Source: CCY15215 sp039194995
GTDB lineage: Bacteria; Cyanobacteriota; Cyanobacteriia; Cyanobacteriales; Spirulinaceae
Assembly: GCA_039194995.1 (NCBI GenBank)
Contig: JBCCVR010000012.1
Location: forward strand, 1 to 64,000
Length of the DNA: 64,000 bases
Direction of reading: 5' to 3'
How positions within the stretch are numbered: the first letter of the stretch is position 1; the number at the start of each line of letters is the position of its first letter. Below the pieces are notes generated by a model. The model ran no database searches. It was not told the origin of the DNA and was given only the letters and a program-made list of their open reading frames with translations. Positions 9,562 to 19,000 of the stretch are shown in pieces. Made by a program: the position numbers and the translations under genes.

Positions 9562-9732
9562 ATGACTCCCGAATTTCAGATCCTCTCTGCTAGCCTTGAA
9601 GAACAAATTAAATATCATGAAGAGCAAATCAAACACTATGCCCAACAAGTGGAGCATCATAAAGATAAGCTAGAAGAACTCAAAGGGGTTCATCGCAAGT
9701 TTACACAAATACAGAAAAAGTCGAATCATTAA
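9562..9732 (+). CDS. small coiled-coil protein
   Basis: A 56-residue open frame starting MTPEFQILSASLEEQIKYH and continuing as one amphipathic helix with heptad spacing and many E, K, Q and H residues, ending in KKSNH. A purine-rich stretch (taaggatggaaa) lies just upstream and TTAACA/TAATAAT-like promoter elements lie at about 9519-9532. No family recognised. The regular coiled-coil pattern and codon use favour a real gene. The 205-bp gap before it holds no other supported gene. Confidence 0.45.
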   Translation: MTPEFQILSASLEEQIKYHEEQIKHYAQQVEHHKDKLEELKGVHRKFTQIQKKSNH

Positions 9733-9738
9733 TGCACT

Positions 9739-10160
9739 TCAAATCAATTCATTTTGAGAATTCCGATCGAAATGTCGAACTCCTGTAGATTCTATGGGAG
9801 TCTTGGCTTGAGGGAAATTCATCCGCTCCCGACACCGATCTCCCAATCTGCGAATGCGCGGGAAAGGAGCGATCGCGATCGCAGTCTTCATCCCATGCCG
9901 ATCGTGGGAATAGAAGAAACTTTTTCCCTGTGCTAATCCTAGGCTAGACAGGTGTTTGTACTCTTTGTCTTTTTCTCGAAAATAGCGGCCTTTCTTCACT
10001 CGAATTATATATCCTATTCCCTTGTATATCAACCAGTTGGTTGATTTAACATTGCTAAATTCTCGGTCGGCTATAACGACAATTTTATATTCCTTTAGCA
10101 GATGAATTACAGGGCGCAGAATTTCTTTTTGCTCTTTCACATTACTGCTTCCTTTATCAG
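9739..10160 (-). pseudogene. IS4-like transposase remnant
   Basis: Minus-strand frames give KGSSNVKEQKEILRPVIHLL, IVVIADREFSNVKSTNWL and IGYIIRVKKGRYF, the second catalytic-aspartate region of IS4-type DDE transposases (ADREF with the D of the triad). The first part of the transposase is missing: upstream of the KGSS block the frame meets a TAA. After HDRHGMKTAIAI the sequence no longer follows the family, so the C-terminal part with the catalytic E is scrambled or shifted. No terminal repeats are recognised. It is a decayed insertion and not mobile. Confidence 0.6.
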
Positions 10161-10251
10161 TGCGATCGCCTTATTCCATGATAATTCTTTGAAAATTGTT
10201 TGTCTAGCGAACTGCCACCCCGTAAAATAGAAGCGAATGCGAGGTAAAATC

Positions 10252-10473
10252 ATGATACTATCAGAAAAGATAGTCATTGAATTAAAATCAGCACCGGAAT
10301 CTTTACTTTTACAGGTTTTGGATTTTATCCAAGCAAACAAAATCACCTCTGCAACCCTCTCAAATTCAGAAAATCAACCTCGCATTCCGGGCTCATACCA
10401 AGGAAAAATTTGGATGAGCGAGGATTTTAACGATTCTTTACTCGATGAGTTTTGGTTGGATGATGGCGAATGA
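10252..10473 (+). CDS. DUF2281 family antitoxin-like protein
   Basis: A 73-residue protein (MILSEKIVIELKSAPESLL, then QVLDFIQANK), which fits the DUF2281 family of short VapB-like antitoxins that usually accompany PIN-domain toxins. The start at 10252 is chosen because GAGG lies 8 bp upstream; an ATG 15 bp earlier is possible. The C-terminal part, IPGSYQGKIWMSEDFNDSLL, is the typical toxin-wrapping tail of such antitoxins. Its stop overlaps the ATG of a short frame (ATGA at 10470), the arrangement expected for a toxin gene, but that toxin is truncated after 14 codons. Confidence 0.65.
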   Translation: MILSEKIVIELKSAPESLLLQVLDFIQANKITSATLSNSENQPRIPGSYQGKIWMSEDFNDSLLDEFWLDDGE

Positions 10474-10514
10474 AAGTGTTATTTGATGCTGATGGAATTC
10501 GGCGATTATGGTAG
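10470..10514 (+). pseudogene. PIN-domain toxin, remnant of the first 14 codons
   Basis: ATGA overlap with the antitoxin stop, then MKVLFDADGIRRLW and TAG. The MKVLFD start is that of VapC/PIN toxins (usually MKxLLDTH). The rest of a PIN domain of about 125 residues is absent, and the convergent GAF gene begins 16 bp later. The antitoxin therefore appears orphaned. Only a handful of residues support this reading. Confidence 0.4.
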
Positions 10515-10530
10515 AGCGCTCGCAAACCTA

Positions 10531-12618
10531 TTATTCCTCGACATCAAGTATTTTCACCCGTGCGAATTTTAATCCCGTTACTCCTGGTAGGGGTTCGATC
10601 GCGCCGGACTCAATTTGCGAATCGATCCAACCTTCCCGCACCAAATAACGCAAATATTGATGGTATTCTGCCCATTCTTGCTCGGTTGAATAGGCGATCG
10701 TCAGCATTCCGGGTTGGGTGATGCGGGTTGAGGTTTTGGCATCGATGCCTTTATCAATGCGCTTTTTGACGATTTCGTAACGAGTATCTTTCGTTCCCAC
10801 GACATCAAAGAGTTTTTCTGTATGTTCGTCATGGAAAATATCGATGGTTGTATCCTGTACCAGAACCAAATGGGAGACCGCCAAAGGAAGATTATAGTCC
10901 CGTTGCACCGCAAAACAAGTGCGGGCGCAGTCGCAAACCGCCCGTAACTGTTCGTAGCGCAAACTGTGGAGGTGAAAGAGGGAAAATTGCGAGGCGATCG
11001 CACTGCCCACGTACATCATGCTGTCGATGCCGTCGGTGACTTCAATATCGCAATAATGAGAGAGGATTTCTTGCATCTGTTGCTGCCATGTTCTCCACGT
11101 TTCCCTTAAGTGAGTATTGATTTGCCCGATCGCGCGATCGTAGTCCTCTCTCGCGTCATAGATGCACTGGTGGTCGTTTTCGCAGGCTTTTTCATAGGCT
11201 GCGATCGCCGCGATCGCGGTTTCCCCGCACTGGCGAAAATAGGGAAAATAAACCTCGATATGCTCTTGTAAATATTGCTGTGCCATGGTTTCATCTTCCA
11301 CTCGGATTTGTTTGGCGATGCGATCCATATAGGCGAGTAAATCCGTGCGCAACTGTTGCAAAAAGGCGATCGCATGGCTGGCGAGGGCGGCATCCACGAT
11401 CGCCAAGGCTAAGTTAAACTGGGCCAGCAGGTCGGTTTGTATGGCTTGGTTACGAATTTTGGAAGAGCCGCGAATATCGGACATACTGTAGAGGGGATAA
11501 ACCTTCTCAAATACGATCCGTTCTGGGGCAAGTCCCAAGCTGCGCCGTTCGCTTTCTTGTTGGAAGCGCCACGCGACGGAGGGATGAACCCGGGAGAAAT
11601 GCTCTCGATTGGCTTGACGTAAGGCGGTTTTGAGGGGAGCAATTAGATTTTGGGCGCGGAGGGCATCGAGTCGGTCAAAACAATCGCGGCGATCGCTTCC
11701 TAAAATGACCATCCCTAACAATTGTCCCTCATTATCGGTCGGACTTTCCCAACGTAAGGGAATTAATAGTAAAGAACGGCATCCCCGTTGCCATAATTCC
11801 GCTTCGATCGCCGAGGGACAGTCCTCGTGCAGGTTGGGAACGTTCCAGATGCGATTGGCTTGAATTGCCCGTTGTAGGTGAGAATCTGCGAAAGTCTCCC
11901 AAGTTAGGGTATCGATCGCCTCTACGCGATCGTCCTGACAGGTGAAGAATTGCAAGTTTTCTCGTTTAAGACTGAGAATGGCGGTGAGGGAGGTGCGAAA
12001 GAGCGATCGCATGAGCCGCGCTACTGTCGAAAAGGCTTCGGGGTCTCTCGTGATATCTTGGGGGTCGATGAGGGCGTGGATTAGGTTCTGTAAGGTTTCG
12101 CGATCGCTGACATCCAATCCTTCCCATAGCAATTGACCCGTGAGGCGATAATTATCCCATTGAATTTGCGCCTCTAATGCTTCTTGGGAGGGGATGGCGC
12201 TATTTTGCAGATCCATGTCTGCAAACTCGTCAATATCGGGATCGATCCGTTCGACGCGGAGATGTTGCGATCGCAGCCAAAATTGTAGGGTACGGGTTTC
12301 GCCTTCGAGGGCGCTTTTTAGGATAGCGGTTTGGGGTTCTTCGAGCAATCGCCAGCGATCGGCTTCGATACCGCAGATATCCCGCAGCACGAGGGGAAGT
12401 AAATGCAGGCGATAGAGTTTTTCTCGGGCGATCGCGTCAAAATCGGCAAACAGATCGAACAGGCAAATATTTTGTTCTTTGACCTCTCCTTCAGGTGCAA
12501 CCAGCCCGGTTAAGCGACAAAATGCCTCATTGCCATAAAGAATGGTAAAGTCTTGGGGATCGAGTATGGCTTGGAGAAGTTTGCTTTGTCGTTCGGTTTG
12601 AGCCAGCCAGTGAGTCAT
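10531..12618 (-). CDS. GAF domain protein with conserved C-terminal cyanobacterial region
   Basis: A 695-residue soluble protein. Residues 1-130 look like a PAS-type sensor (LLQAILDPQDFTILYGNEAF, CRLTGL). A GAF-like domain spans about 175-345 (LIHALIDPQDITRDPEAFST, SLLLIPLRWES, LLGMVILGSD). Residues 370-600 are mainly helical, with SERRSLGLAPERIVFEKVYP, YSMSDIRGSSKIRNQAIQ and a possible helical-bundle signalling region. The C-terminal 100 residues contain YEIVKKRIDKGIDA and PGMLTIAYSTEQEWAEY. No kinase, cyclase or GGDEF output is seen, so its output is unknown. It is convergent with the antitoxin remnant. Confidence 0.65.
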   Translation of the reverse strand: MTHWLAQTERQSKLLQAILDPQDFTILYGNEAFCRLTGLVAPEGEVKEQNICLFDLFADFDAIAREKLYRLHLLPLVLRDICGIEADRWRLLEEPQTAILKSALEGETRTLQFWLRSQHLRVERIDPDIDEFADMDLQNSAIPSQEALEAQIQWDNYRLTGQLLWEGLDVSDRETLQNLIHALIDPQDITRDPEAFSTVARLMRSLFRTSLTAILSLKRENLQFFTCQDDRVEAIDTLTWETFADSHLQRAIQANRIWNVPNLHEDCPSAIEAELWQRGCRSLLLIPLRWESPTDNEGQLLGMVILGSDRRDCFDRLDALRAQNLIAPLKTALRQANREHFSRVHPSVAWRFQQESERRSLGLAPERIVFEKVYPLYSMSDIRGSSKIRNQAIQTDLLAQFNLALAIVDAALASHAIAFLQQLRTDLLAYMDRIAKQIRVEDETMAQQYLQEHIEVYFPYFRQCGETAIAAIAAYEKACENDHQCIYDAREDYDRAIGQINTHLRETWRTWQQQMQEILSHYCDIEVTDGIDSMMYVGSAIASQFSLFHLHSLRYEQLRAVCDCARTCFAVQRDYNLPLAVSHLVLVQDTTIDIFHDEHTEKLFDVVGTKDTRYEIVKKRIDKGIDAKTSTRITQPGMLTIAYSTEQEWAEYHQYLRYLVREGWIDSQIESGAIEPLPGVTGLKFARVKILDVEE

Positions 12619-12769
12619 CTTGATTATCAGGCGAGAGGGTTTGACGGCGTTACGGTCTGGGGTTGCTTAAATATTAGCAAGCGTCCCCAAAGGAACGCTA
12701 TCCTCATTCGTGGGAATATCCTCTCGATCCGGTCAAAATCCTGCTTGGTTTTCAGAAAAGATATTTAGA

Positions 12770-13159
12770 TTACACGTCCACCTTATACCCCAAAGCCAGT
12801 TCGTCGCCGCAAAGCCCGCGAATCCCCCAATGATGTTTGGGTAATTCTTGGATTGTAATTTCAATGTCTTGCGGTTTGATGCCAACTTCCCGTTCTATAT
12901 TTTCAAAGATGAGTCGAATTAATGCTTTTTTGGTCTCTACCGAACGACCGTCAAACATGGATATTTCGATAATTGTATAATTTTCGCTGCGATCGCTGGG
13001 ATAAATAAAGTCCGATTGTTCCAGCCTAAAAAATCGGTGAAATTTCTTTTCAGGTGGATAAGTCAGTGCCTCGATAACGGCGTTGTGAATTGCTGATGAG
13101 AGAGCAGCCGCATTTCCAGACAGGGAGGATTTCAGACCAAAAATTTTAACTTGTACCAT
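12770..13159 (-). CDS. tautomerase family protein
   Basis: A 129-residue protein resembling the 4-oxalocrotonate tautomerase/MIF superfamily as a fused two-unit form: LSSAIHNAVIEALTYPPEKK, FHRFFRLEQSDFIYPSDR, IIEISMFDGRSVETKKALIR and DIEITIQELPKHHWGIRG. In this superfamily the catalytic Pro follows the initiator Met; here residue 2 is Val (MVQVKIFG), so this base is missing and activity may differ. The start is favoured by the conserved beta strand immediately following. It lies 36 bp downstream of the hypothetical gene at 13196-14005 on the same strand. Confidence 0.65.
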   Translation of the reverse strand: MVQVKIFGLKSSLSGNAAALSSAIHNAVIEALTYPPEKKFHRFFRLEQSDFIYPSDRSENYTIIEISMFDGRSVETKKALIRLIFENIEREVGIKPQDIEITIQELPKHHWGIRGLCGDELALGYKVDV

Positions 13160-13195
13160 GATGCTGGAGGGATAATTTTGCAGATTGTTTATAAA

Positions 13196-14005
13196 TCAAT
13201 TAAATATTTTAACTAAATCAAATAAACGAGTAATAAAAGCTAGCACGCCTCCACCAATTATCAATAATTTAACAACCCAGCTCTCTTTAATTAACTCAAT
13301 GAATACTGATGGTGTAAAGCCATACTGCTCTGTCCAGCTTGAATTAGTTTTTAAACTTTTATATGATGCCATTTCAAATAATTTTGCCAGCGCATTTACT
13401 TTTCGCAAAGTAGACTGATGTAAGCGTACAAACTCTTTGTTATCAAATGCTTCTGCTTCTTGCTGTCCTGTTAAAAAGTCTTTGTCAGTTATATTATTTT
13501 TCTGGATAATTGATTCAAGCCCTGGATGCTCTATGTAATTAACTCCATACAAATCACCAAAAGCTCTAGATAAATCGAATTTTTTGTTTTCTGGAATAGA
13601 GGTCGGCTCTCCACCTAGAACTCGATAACGATGCTCTATTGCAGCAAAACCATAGTTTACATCTCTCATGTTCCAGTGAATCCAACTATGATATAGCCGA
13701 CTTTTAACAAAGTCGAAAAAACGATCGAGCATTTCCTTTTCTAAAATGTCATATTTGTCTGAAATTTCTGTAAAAGAGATTTTTTGCTCTTCTGCTATTT
13801 GATGAATTGAGAATGAATCAGTCTGTCCTGATTCAAGATTACGAACTGCAATGCTCGTAATTCTTGAAGTTTTGCCATCTGTCTTATTATAAAAACTTTC
13901 ACATGAGTAGTGAATCACAAGTGTATTTTCTCCTTGCTCGGAAAGGAAATTAATTTTTCGAATTACTTTTTTTCGTTTCTTTAAACGCTGAATTTCTTGA
14001 CCCAT
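13196..14005 (-). CDS. uncharacterised protein, possible divergent RNase H-like exonuclease with a C-terminal membrane anchor
   Basis: A 269-residue protein. I do not recognise a named family, but the order of motifs is reminiscent of DEDD 3'-5' exonucleases: a strand with NTLVIHYSCESFY near residues 27-40; HSWIHWNMRDVNYGFAAIEH near residues 107-126; FDLSRAFGDLYG followed by HPGLESIIQKNNI; and GQQEAEAFDNKEF with a helix near residues 182-205. Catalytic acids are only partly matched. The last 30 residues hold a hydrophobic segment (VVKLLIIGGGVLAFITRLF), so it is probably membrane-anchored. Base composition is more AT-rich than its neighbours and it contains few HIP1 sites, which suggests later acquisition. 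Confidence 0.5.
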   Translation of the reverse strand: MGQEIQRLKKRKKVIRKINFLSEQGENTLVIHYSCESFYNKTDGKTSRITSIAVRNLESGQTDSFSIHQIAEEQKISFTEISDKYDILEKEMLDRFFDFVKSRLYHSWIHWNMRDVNYGFAAIEHRYRVLGGEPTSIPENKKFDLSRAFGDLYGVNYIEHPGLESIIQKNNITDKDFLTGQQEAEAFDNKEFVRLHQSTLRKVNALAKLFEMASYKSLKTNSSWTEQYGFTPSVFIELIKESWVVKLLIIGGGVLAFITRLFDLVKIFN

Positions 14006-14074
14006 TGTTTGGTCTCCAACCTTAGAATAATAATGAGTAATAAATTACGAAAATTTTATAACAATCCTAAAAAT

Positions 14075-14638
14075 TTACTCGAGCAACCAAGCAAATAAAT
14101 CCTTGAGCGTAAGATTGAGTTCGCTGGCAAAAGACGGTACGGGAAGAATTGAATCGGGTTTTTCCAACACTTCAACTTCTTGTCCGGGACGATAGACAAA
14201 TATCGTTTTTTCGCTTGGATCGATTAACCAGCCGATTGGCGTTCCCTGCTTGAGACAGTGGATAATATTTTTGATAACTTTGGTGTGATTTTGACCCGGA
14301 GATAAAATTTCAATTGTCCAATCTGGTGCTATGGGAAATGTATTGGCAATTTCTCCATTTTCATCTCGAGGAATTCTACTCCAAGTAAAAACGACGATAT
14401 CTGGAACAGTAGAGCGATCTCCAAAAGTACAACGCAACTCGGGAAAAGCACGAGCAATGCGTTTGGGTTTGAGCGTACTATTTATAGCAAGGACAAATTC
14501 TCCTTGAATTACGCTATGTTTTCCTTGTGGCATTGGTTTTTTGATGATTTTGCCATCAATATATTCGCTTGCAGGCTTGGTTTCTGGTAATTTAAGAAAC
14601 TCTGCCAATGTAAGTATTCGATTGGGTGCTTGTACCAT
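14075..14638 (-). CDS. Uma2 family putative restriction endonuclease-fold protein
   Basis: A 187-residue Uma2 (DUF820) protein: TLAEFLKLPETKPASEYIDG at the start, then VPDIVVFTW and WTIEILSPGQ, which carry the PD-(D/E)xK-like acids, then IGWLIDPSEKTIFVYRPG. Uma2 proteins have a restriction endonuclease-like fold and are massively expanded in cyanobacteria; their substrate is unknown. Length is normal and the motifs look intact. It is a single gene, 69 bp upstream of the hypothetical at 14005 and on the same strand. Confidence 0.8.
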   Translation of the reverse strand: MVQAPNRILTLAEFLKLPETKPASEYIDGKIIKKPMPQGKHSVIQGEFVLAINSTLKPKRIARAFPELRCTFGDRSTVPDIVVFTWSRIPRDENGEIANTFPIAPDWTIEILSPGQNHTKVIKNIIHCLKQGTPIGWLIDPSEKTIFVYRPGQEVEVLEKPDSILPVPSFASELNLTLKDLFAWLLE

Positions 14639-14922
14639 TTGAACTGACCTCTTAATCTGCCAGAGTTGGAGACTAATCCCTATCGTACCGCAAAATTTAA
14701 TTCAGAGAAATTCCCTAACCTAACTTAACTAAAGTCGGAAAGTCCTCGGCTGTCAAGTTGGATGAGGGAGCAAAGGCTGTTTCTGTAGCGCGATCGCCAG
14801 TTGCTCCCCCTCGGGTTTGGTATGATTGTAATTTGGAACTTCTGGTCGTGACTTGACAATTGAGAATTTCTAGCAATAATCGAGTTAATGTCGCGATCTG
14901 CCTCAGCACTTTTAGGACTTAT

Positions 14923-15411
14923 ATGCAATCCCAACCCACAACCCAAACAACAAGTTCGGCAACAACTCTATCACTTCCTCAAAAGTTGCTCGTATCTAAC
15001 ACTCCCGATGGCTTTTTCTTTCAAGCCTTCTGGCTGGCTGCTAGAGTCATTGTAGGAGCTTTAATGATTCCCAATGGCTTCGACAAGCTGGCAGATGTTC
15101 AAGGCTTTGCGGATAATGTTGTCAGCAATTATATCGGACTGCCCTATCCTGTTTTCTTTACCTATTGTGCGGCTTATATTGAGATAATCAGCCCCATTCT
15201 CATTATGTTGGGACTGCTAACGCGACTTAATGCGATCGCACTGATTTCAACAATGGGGGTCGCCATTTTCTTTCATATTAAAGCCGATGGACTTACGATT
15301 CATCCCCTAGAAACGGCATCGCTCTATGCGGCTGTTTATACTTTTTTTCTGGTATGCGGATCGGGCCAGTGGTCTTTAGATACGCTCATGACTCGGAAAT
15401 CTACTTCTTAA
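14923..15411 (+). CDS. DoxX family membrane protein
   Basis: A 162-residue protein with four predicted membrane helices. The first follows a polar N-terminus of about 30 residues (ATG at 14923). Conserved DoxX features are the ARVIVGALMIPNGFDKLADV loop, YCAAYIEIISPILIMLGLLT with its conserved Glu in helix 2, and FFHIKADGL. DoxX proteins are integral membrane proteins linked to quinone-dependent redox or thiosulfate metabolism in some organisms, but many are uncharacterised. A HIP1-containing hairpin with a T tract follows the stop. The 280-bp gap upstream shows nothing else. Confidence 0.7.
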   Translation: MQSQPTTQTTSSATTLSLPQKLLVSNTPDGFFFQAFWLAARVIVGALMIPNGFDKLADVQGFADNVVSNYIGLPYPVFFTYCAAYIEIISPILIMLGLLTRLNAIALISTMGVAIFFHIKADGLTIHPLETASLYAAVYTFFLVCGSGQWSLDTLMTRKSTS

Positions 15412-15433
15412 TGTTTGTCTGAAACGAGTAGGA

Positions 15434-15478
15434 GCGATCGCAAAATGCCAAAATAGCCCTTGCGATCGCCCTTTTTTT
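15434..15478. terminator. hairpin terminator built from HIP1 sites
   Basis: GCGATCGCAA at 15434-15443 pairs with TTGCGATCGC at 15460-15469 and is followed by a run of seven T residues, giving a rho-independent terminator for the DoxX gene. The stem is formed by two HIP1 octamers. Confidence 0.6.
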
Positions 15479-15489
15479 ACCCGATCGTT

Positions 15490-15834
15490 TTAATTTGAAT
15501 TTTCTAATCGACTCAAACAATATTGAATTTCATTTGTCAGGTATTCCCAGATATTCTCAAGCTGTTCTTGACTATTGGAATCTGCCAGCATCTGTTTTAA
15601 GGCATAAACTAATTTTTCCGGCAAGCGATCGTCATTCAAGAAGGAACGATCGAGTTCTGGATTAAGAATTCCCGGGCGATCGCGAACCTCGATAAAAAAC
15701 TGGGCGAAGGAGAGGATTCCGCTAAAACCGAACGCATCCCAAACGTAGTTGGGATTGGTAAAACAGTTCTCAATATCGATGAGATTAATTTTGATCCAAT
15801 CATTATCGACGGTTTCAACCCATGATTCATTCAT
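15490..15834 (-). CDS. uncharacterised small acidic protein
   Basis: A 114-residue acidic soluble protein starting MNESWVETVDNDWIKINL. It contains NPNYVWDAFGFSGILSFAQF and a helical C-terminus (LENIWEYLTNEIQYCLSRLE). An ATG 15 bp upstream is an alternative start. No family recognised. It is convergent with the DoxX gene across the HIP1 hairpin. Confidence 0.5.
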   Translation of the reverse strand: MNESWVETVDNDWIKINLIDIENCFTNPNYVWDAFGFSGILSFAQFFIEVRDRPGILNPELDRSFLNDDRLPEKLVYALKQMLADSNSQEQLENIWEYLTNEIQYCLSRLENSN

Positions 15835-16021
15835 TTTTGCTTCTCTCAATGAGATATAGTTTGAGATATTAGCAATTTTTCCATCCGTCGATACATCCGT
15901 GCGATCGCCTCGATCGATTCTATTTTAACGATCGATCTCGCCTGATTTGTCGCAAATAGGCAATAATGGAGAGTAATCCAAAGTATGATTGATATCTCTT
16001 CTCTCAATTTTCGCGATCGCC

Positions 16022-19000
16022 ATGAACAGCCCTTTCCTCGACCGCCTCAATAGCCCCCAACGTCCCGTTATTGTTTTTGATGGTGCGATGGGAACGAATC
16101 TGCAAGTTCAAGAGTTAACGGCAGCAGACTTTGGTGGGGCTGAATACGAAGGGTGTAATGAATATTTGGTTCATACGAAACCTGAAGCCGTCGCAACTGT
16201 GCATCGCGGCTTTTTGGAAGCGGGTGCAGATGTTATCGAAACAGATACTTTTGGGGGAACGCCTTTTGTTCTCGCGGAATACGATCTGGCAGACCAAGCC
16301 TATTATCTCAACAAAACGGCCGCCGAATTAGCGAAAAAAGTCGCCGCCGAATATTCAACCCCCGAAAAGCCTAGATTTGTCGCTGGATCCATGGGACCGG
16401 GGACAAAGTTACCGACTTTGGGTAACATCGATTTCGATACCCTGAGAGAATCCTATATCGTTCAAACAGAAGGATTGATCGATGGGGGAGTAGATTTGCT
16501 CCTCGTGGAAACCTGTCAGGATGTCTTACAAATTAAAGCGGCATTGAATGCGATCGAAGAAGTTTTTGCGAACAAAAAACAACGCCTTCCGCTTATGGTT
16601 TCCGTTACTGTAGAACAACAGGGAACGATGTTAGTGGGAACGGAAATTGGGGCTGCGATGACAATTTTAGAGCCTTATCCCATTGATATTTTGGGGCTGA
16701 ACTGTGCGACCGGTCCCGATTTAATGAAAGAACATATTAAATATTTATCCGAACATTCCCCGTTTGCGATTTCCTGTATTCCTAACGCAGGTTTACCTGA
16801 AAATATCGGCGGACACGCGCATTATAGATTAACGCCCATGGAACTGAAAATGGCGTTAATGCACTTTGTTGAAGATCTGGGCGTACAAATTATCGGGGGA
16901 TGTTGTGGAACCCGTCCCGCACATATCGAACAACTCACAGACATTGCCAAAACTCTGACTCCGAAAGAACGCACACCGCATTATGAACCTTCAGCTGCTT
17001 CTATTTATAGTCCTCAACCCTATATCCACGATAATTCTTTCCTGATTGTAGGCGAAAGATTGAATGCAAGCGGCTCGAAAAAATGCCGGACTTTACTTAA
17101 TAAAGAAGATTGGGATGGATTGGTTTATTTAGCGAAGTCTCAAACCAAAGAAGGCGCACATGTTCTTGATGTGAATGTGGACTATGTGGGACGAGACGGA
17201 ATCAAAGATATGCACGAATTGGTATCTCGTCTCGTTGTTAGTAAAAGTGCTCCTCTGCCTTTAATGTTAGACTCAACAGAATGGGAAAAAATGGAGTCAG
17301 GTTTAAAGGTTGCTGGAGGAAAATGTATTCTGAACTCGACAAACTATGAAGATGGCGAACCCCGTTTTTATAAAGTGTTAGAGTTGGCTAAGAAATACGG
17401 TGCGGGAGTGGTTATCGGGACGATTGATGAAGATGGTATGGCACGGACGGCGGATAAGAAGTTTGAAATCGCAAAACGTGCATATGATGCCGCCGTTGAG
17501 TATGGAATTCCCGGTCGCGAATTGTTCTTTGATTCTCTTGCTTTACCTATTTCTACAGGAATTGAAGAAGATCGAGAAAACGGCAAAGCTACGATTGAAT
17601 CGATCGCCCGAATTCGCCAAGAATTGCCCGATTGTCACATTATTTTAGGGGTTTCTAATGTTTCTTTTGGTTTGAATGCGGCGGCGCGTCAGGTGTTGAA
17701 TTCTGTCTTTTTGCACGAAGCCATGCAGGCAGGAATGGATGCTGCGATCGTTAGTGCCAGTAAGATTTTACCCCTTGCTAAGATTGATGAAAAGCATCAA
17801 AAAGTCTGTTTGGATTTGATTTACGATCGCCGGGAATTCAATGGGGATGTTTGCACTTATGACCCCCTGACGCAATTAACGGATATCTTTGCTGGGAAAA
17901 AGGCGAAAAAAGGCGAAGCGATCGATCTCAATCTTCCCATTGAAGAACGCTTGAAACAGCATATTATCGATGGAGAGCGCATTGGTTTGGATGCGGCTCT
18001 AGAAGAGAGTTTAAAGCAATACGCACCGTTAGAAATTATCAATACTTTTCTTTTAGATGGGATGAAAGTGGTGGGCGAATTATTCGGCTCTGGAAAAATG
18101 CAGCTTCCTTTCGTATTACAATCCGCTCAAACCATGAAAGCAGCCGTTGCTTATTTAGAGCCATTGATGGATAAAGACGAAAGTGCGGGCAATGCAAAAG
18201 GAACGGTGGTGATTGCGACGGTAAAAGGAGACGTTCACGATATTGGTAAAAATCTCGTGGATATTATTCTCTCGAACAATGGCTATGAAGTGATCAATTT
18301 AGGCATAAAACAACCTGTCGAGAACATTATCAAGGCGTATGAGGAAAGTAATGCCGATTGTATCGCCATGAGCGGTTTATTAGTTAAATCGACGGCATTT
18401 ATGAAGGATAATCTCGAAACCTTCAACGATCGCGGCATTACAGTTCCTGTCATTCTTGGCGGTGCAGCATTAACGCCCAAATTCGTCAATCAGGATTGTC
18501 AAAATACTTATAAAGGTCGGGTTGTATACGGGAAAGATGCGTTTTCCGATTTGCATTTTATGGATAAGTTAATGCCTGCAAAAAAATCACAAAGTTGGGA
18601 TAATGTCAAGGGTTTTTTGGGAGAGTTTGCCGAGAAAAATGGAGCGGTTCAAAATGGCGATCGCAAATCGGTTGAAGCATCGAAAACAGAGGAGAAAATT
18701 CAAGTTCCTGAAGTTATCGATACGCGACGTTCGGAAGCTGTCGATATTGATATTCCGCGTCCGACACCTCCATTTTGGGGATCGAAAATCTTACAGTCTG
18801 AGGAGCTTCCGATTGAGGAGATTTTCGAATATTTGGATTTACAGGCATTGTTCGTCGGACAGTGGCAATTTAGGAAAACAAAAGATCAATCGAAAGAAGA
18901 ATACAATGCGTTTTTAGAGGCAAAAGTACATCCGATTTTAGCAGAATGGAAACAGCGCATTATCGAGGAAAAATCCCTACATCCCACGTTAATTTATGGT

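Noticed and set aside
9328..9660. 110-codon minus-strand frame over the end of the DUF4157 gene
   Set aside because: It overlaps the DUF4157 3' end and the coiled-coil gene in antisense, with no family resemblance.
15850..16021. Cobalamin riboswitch upstream of metH
   Set aside because: No B12-box-like sequence or matching architecture could be recognised.
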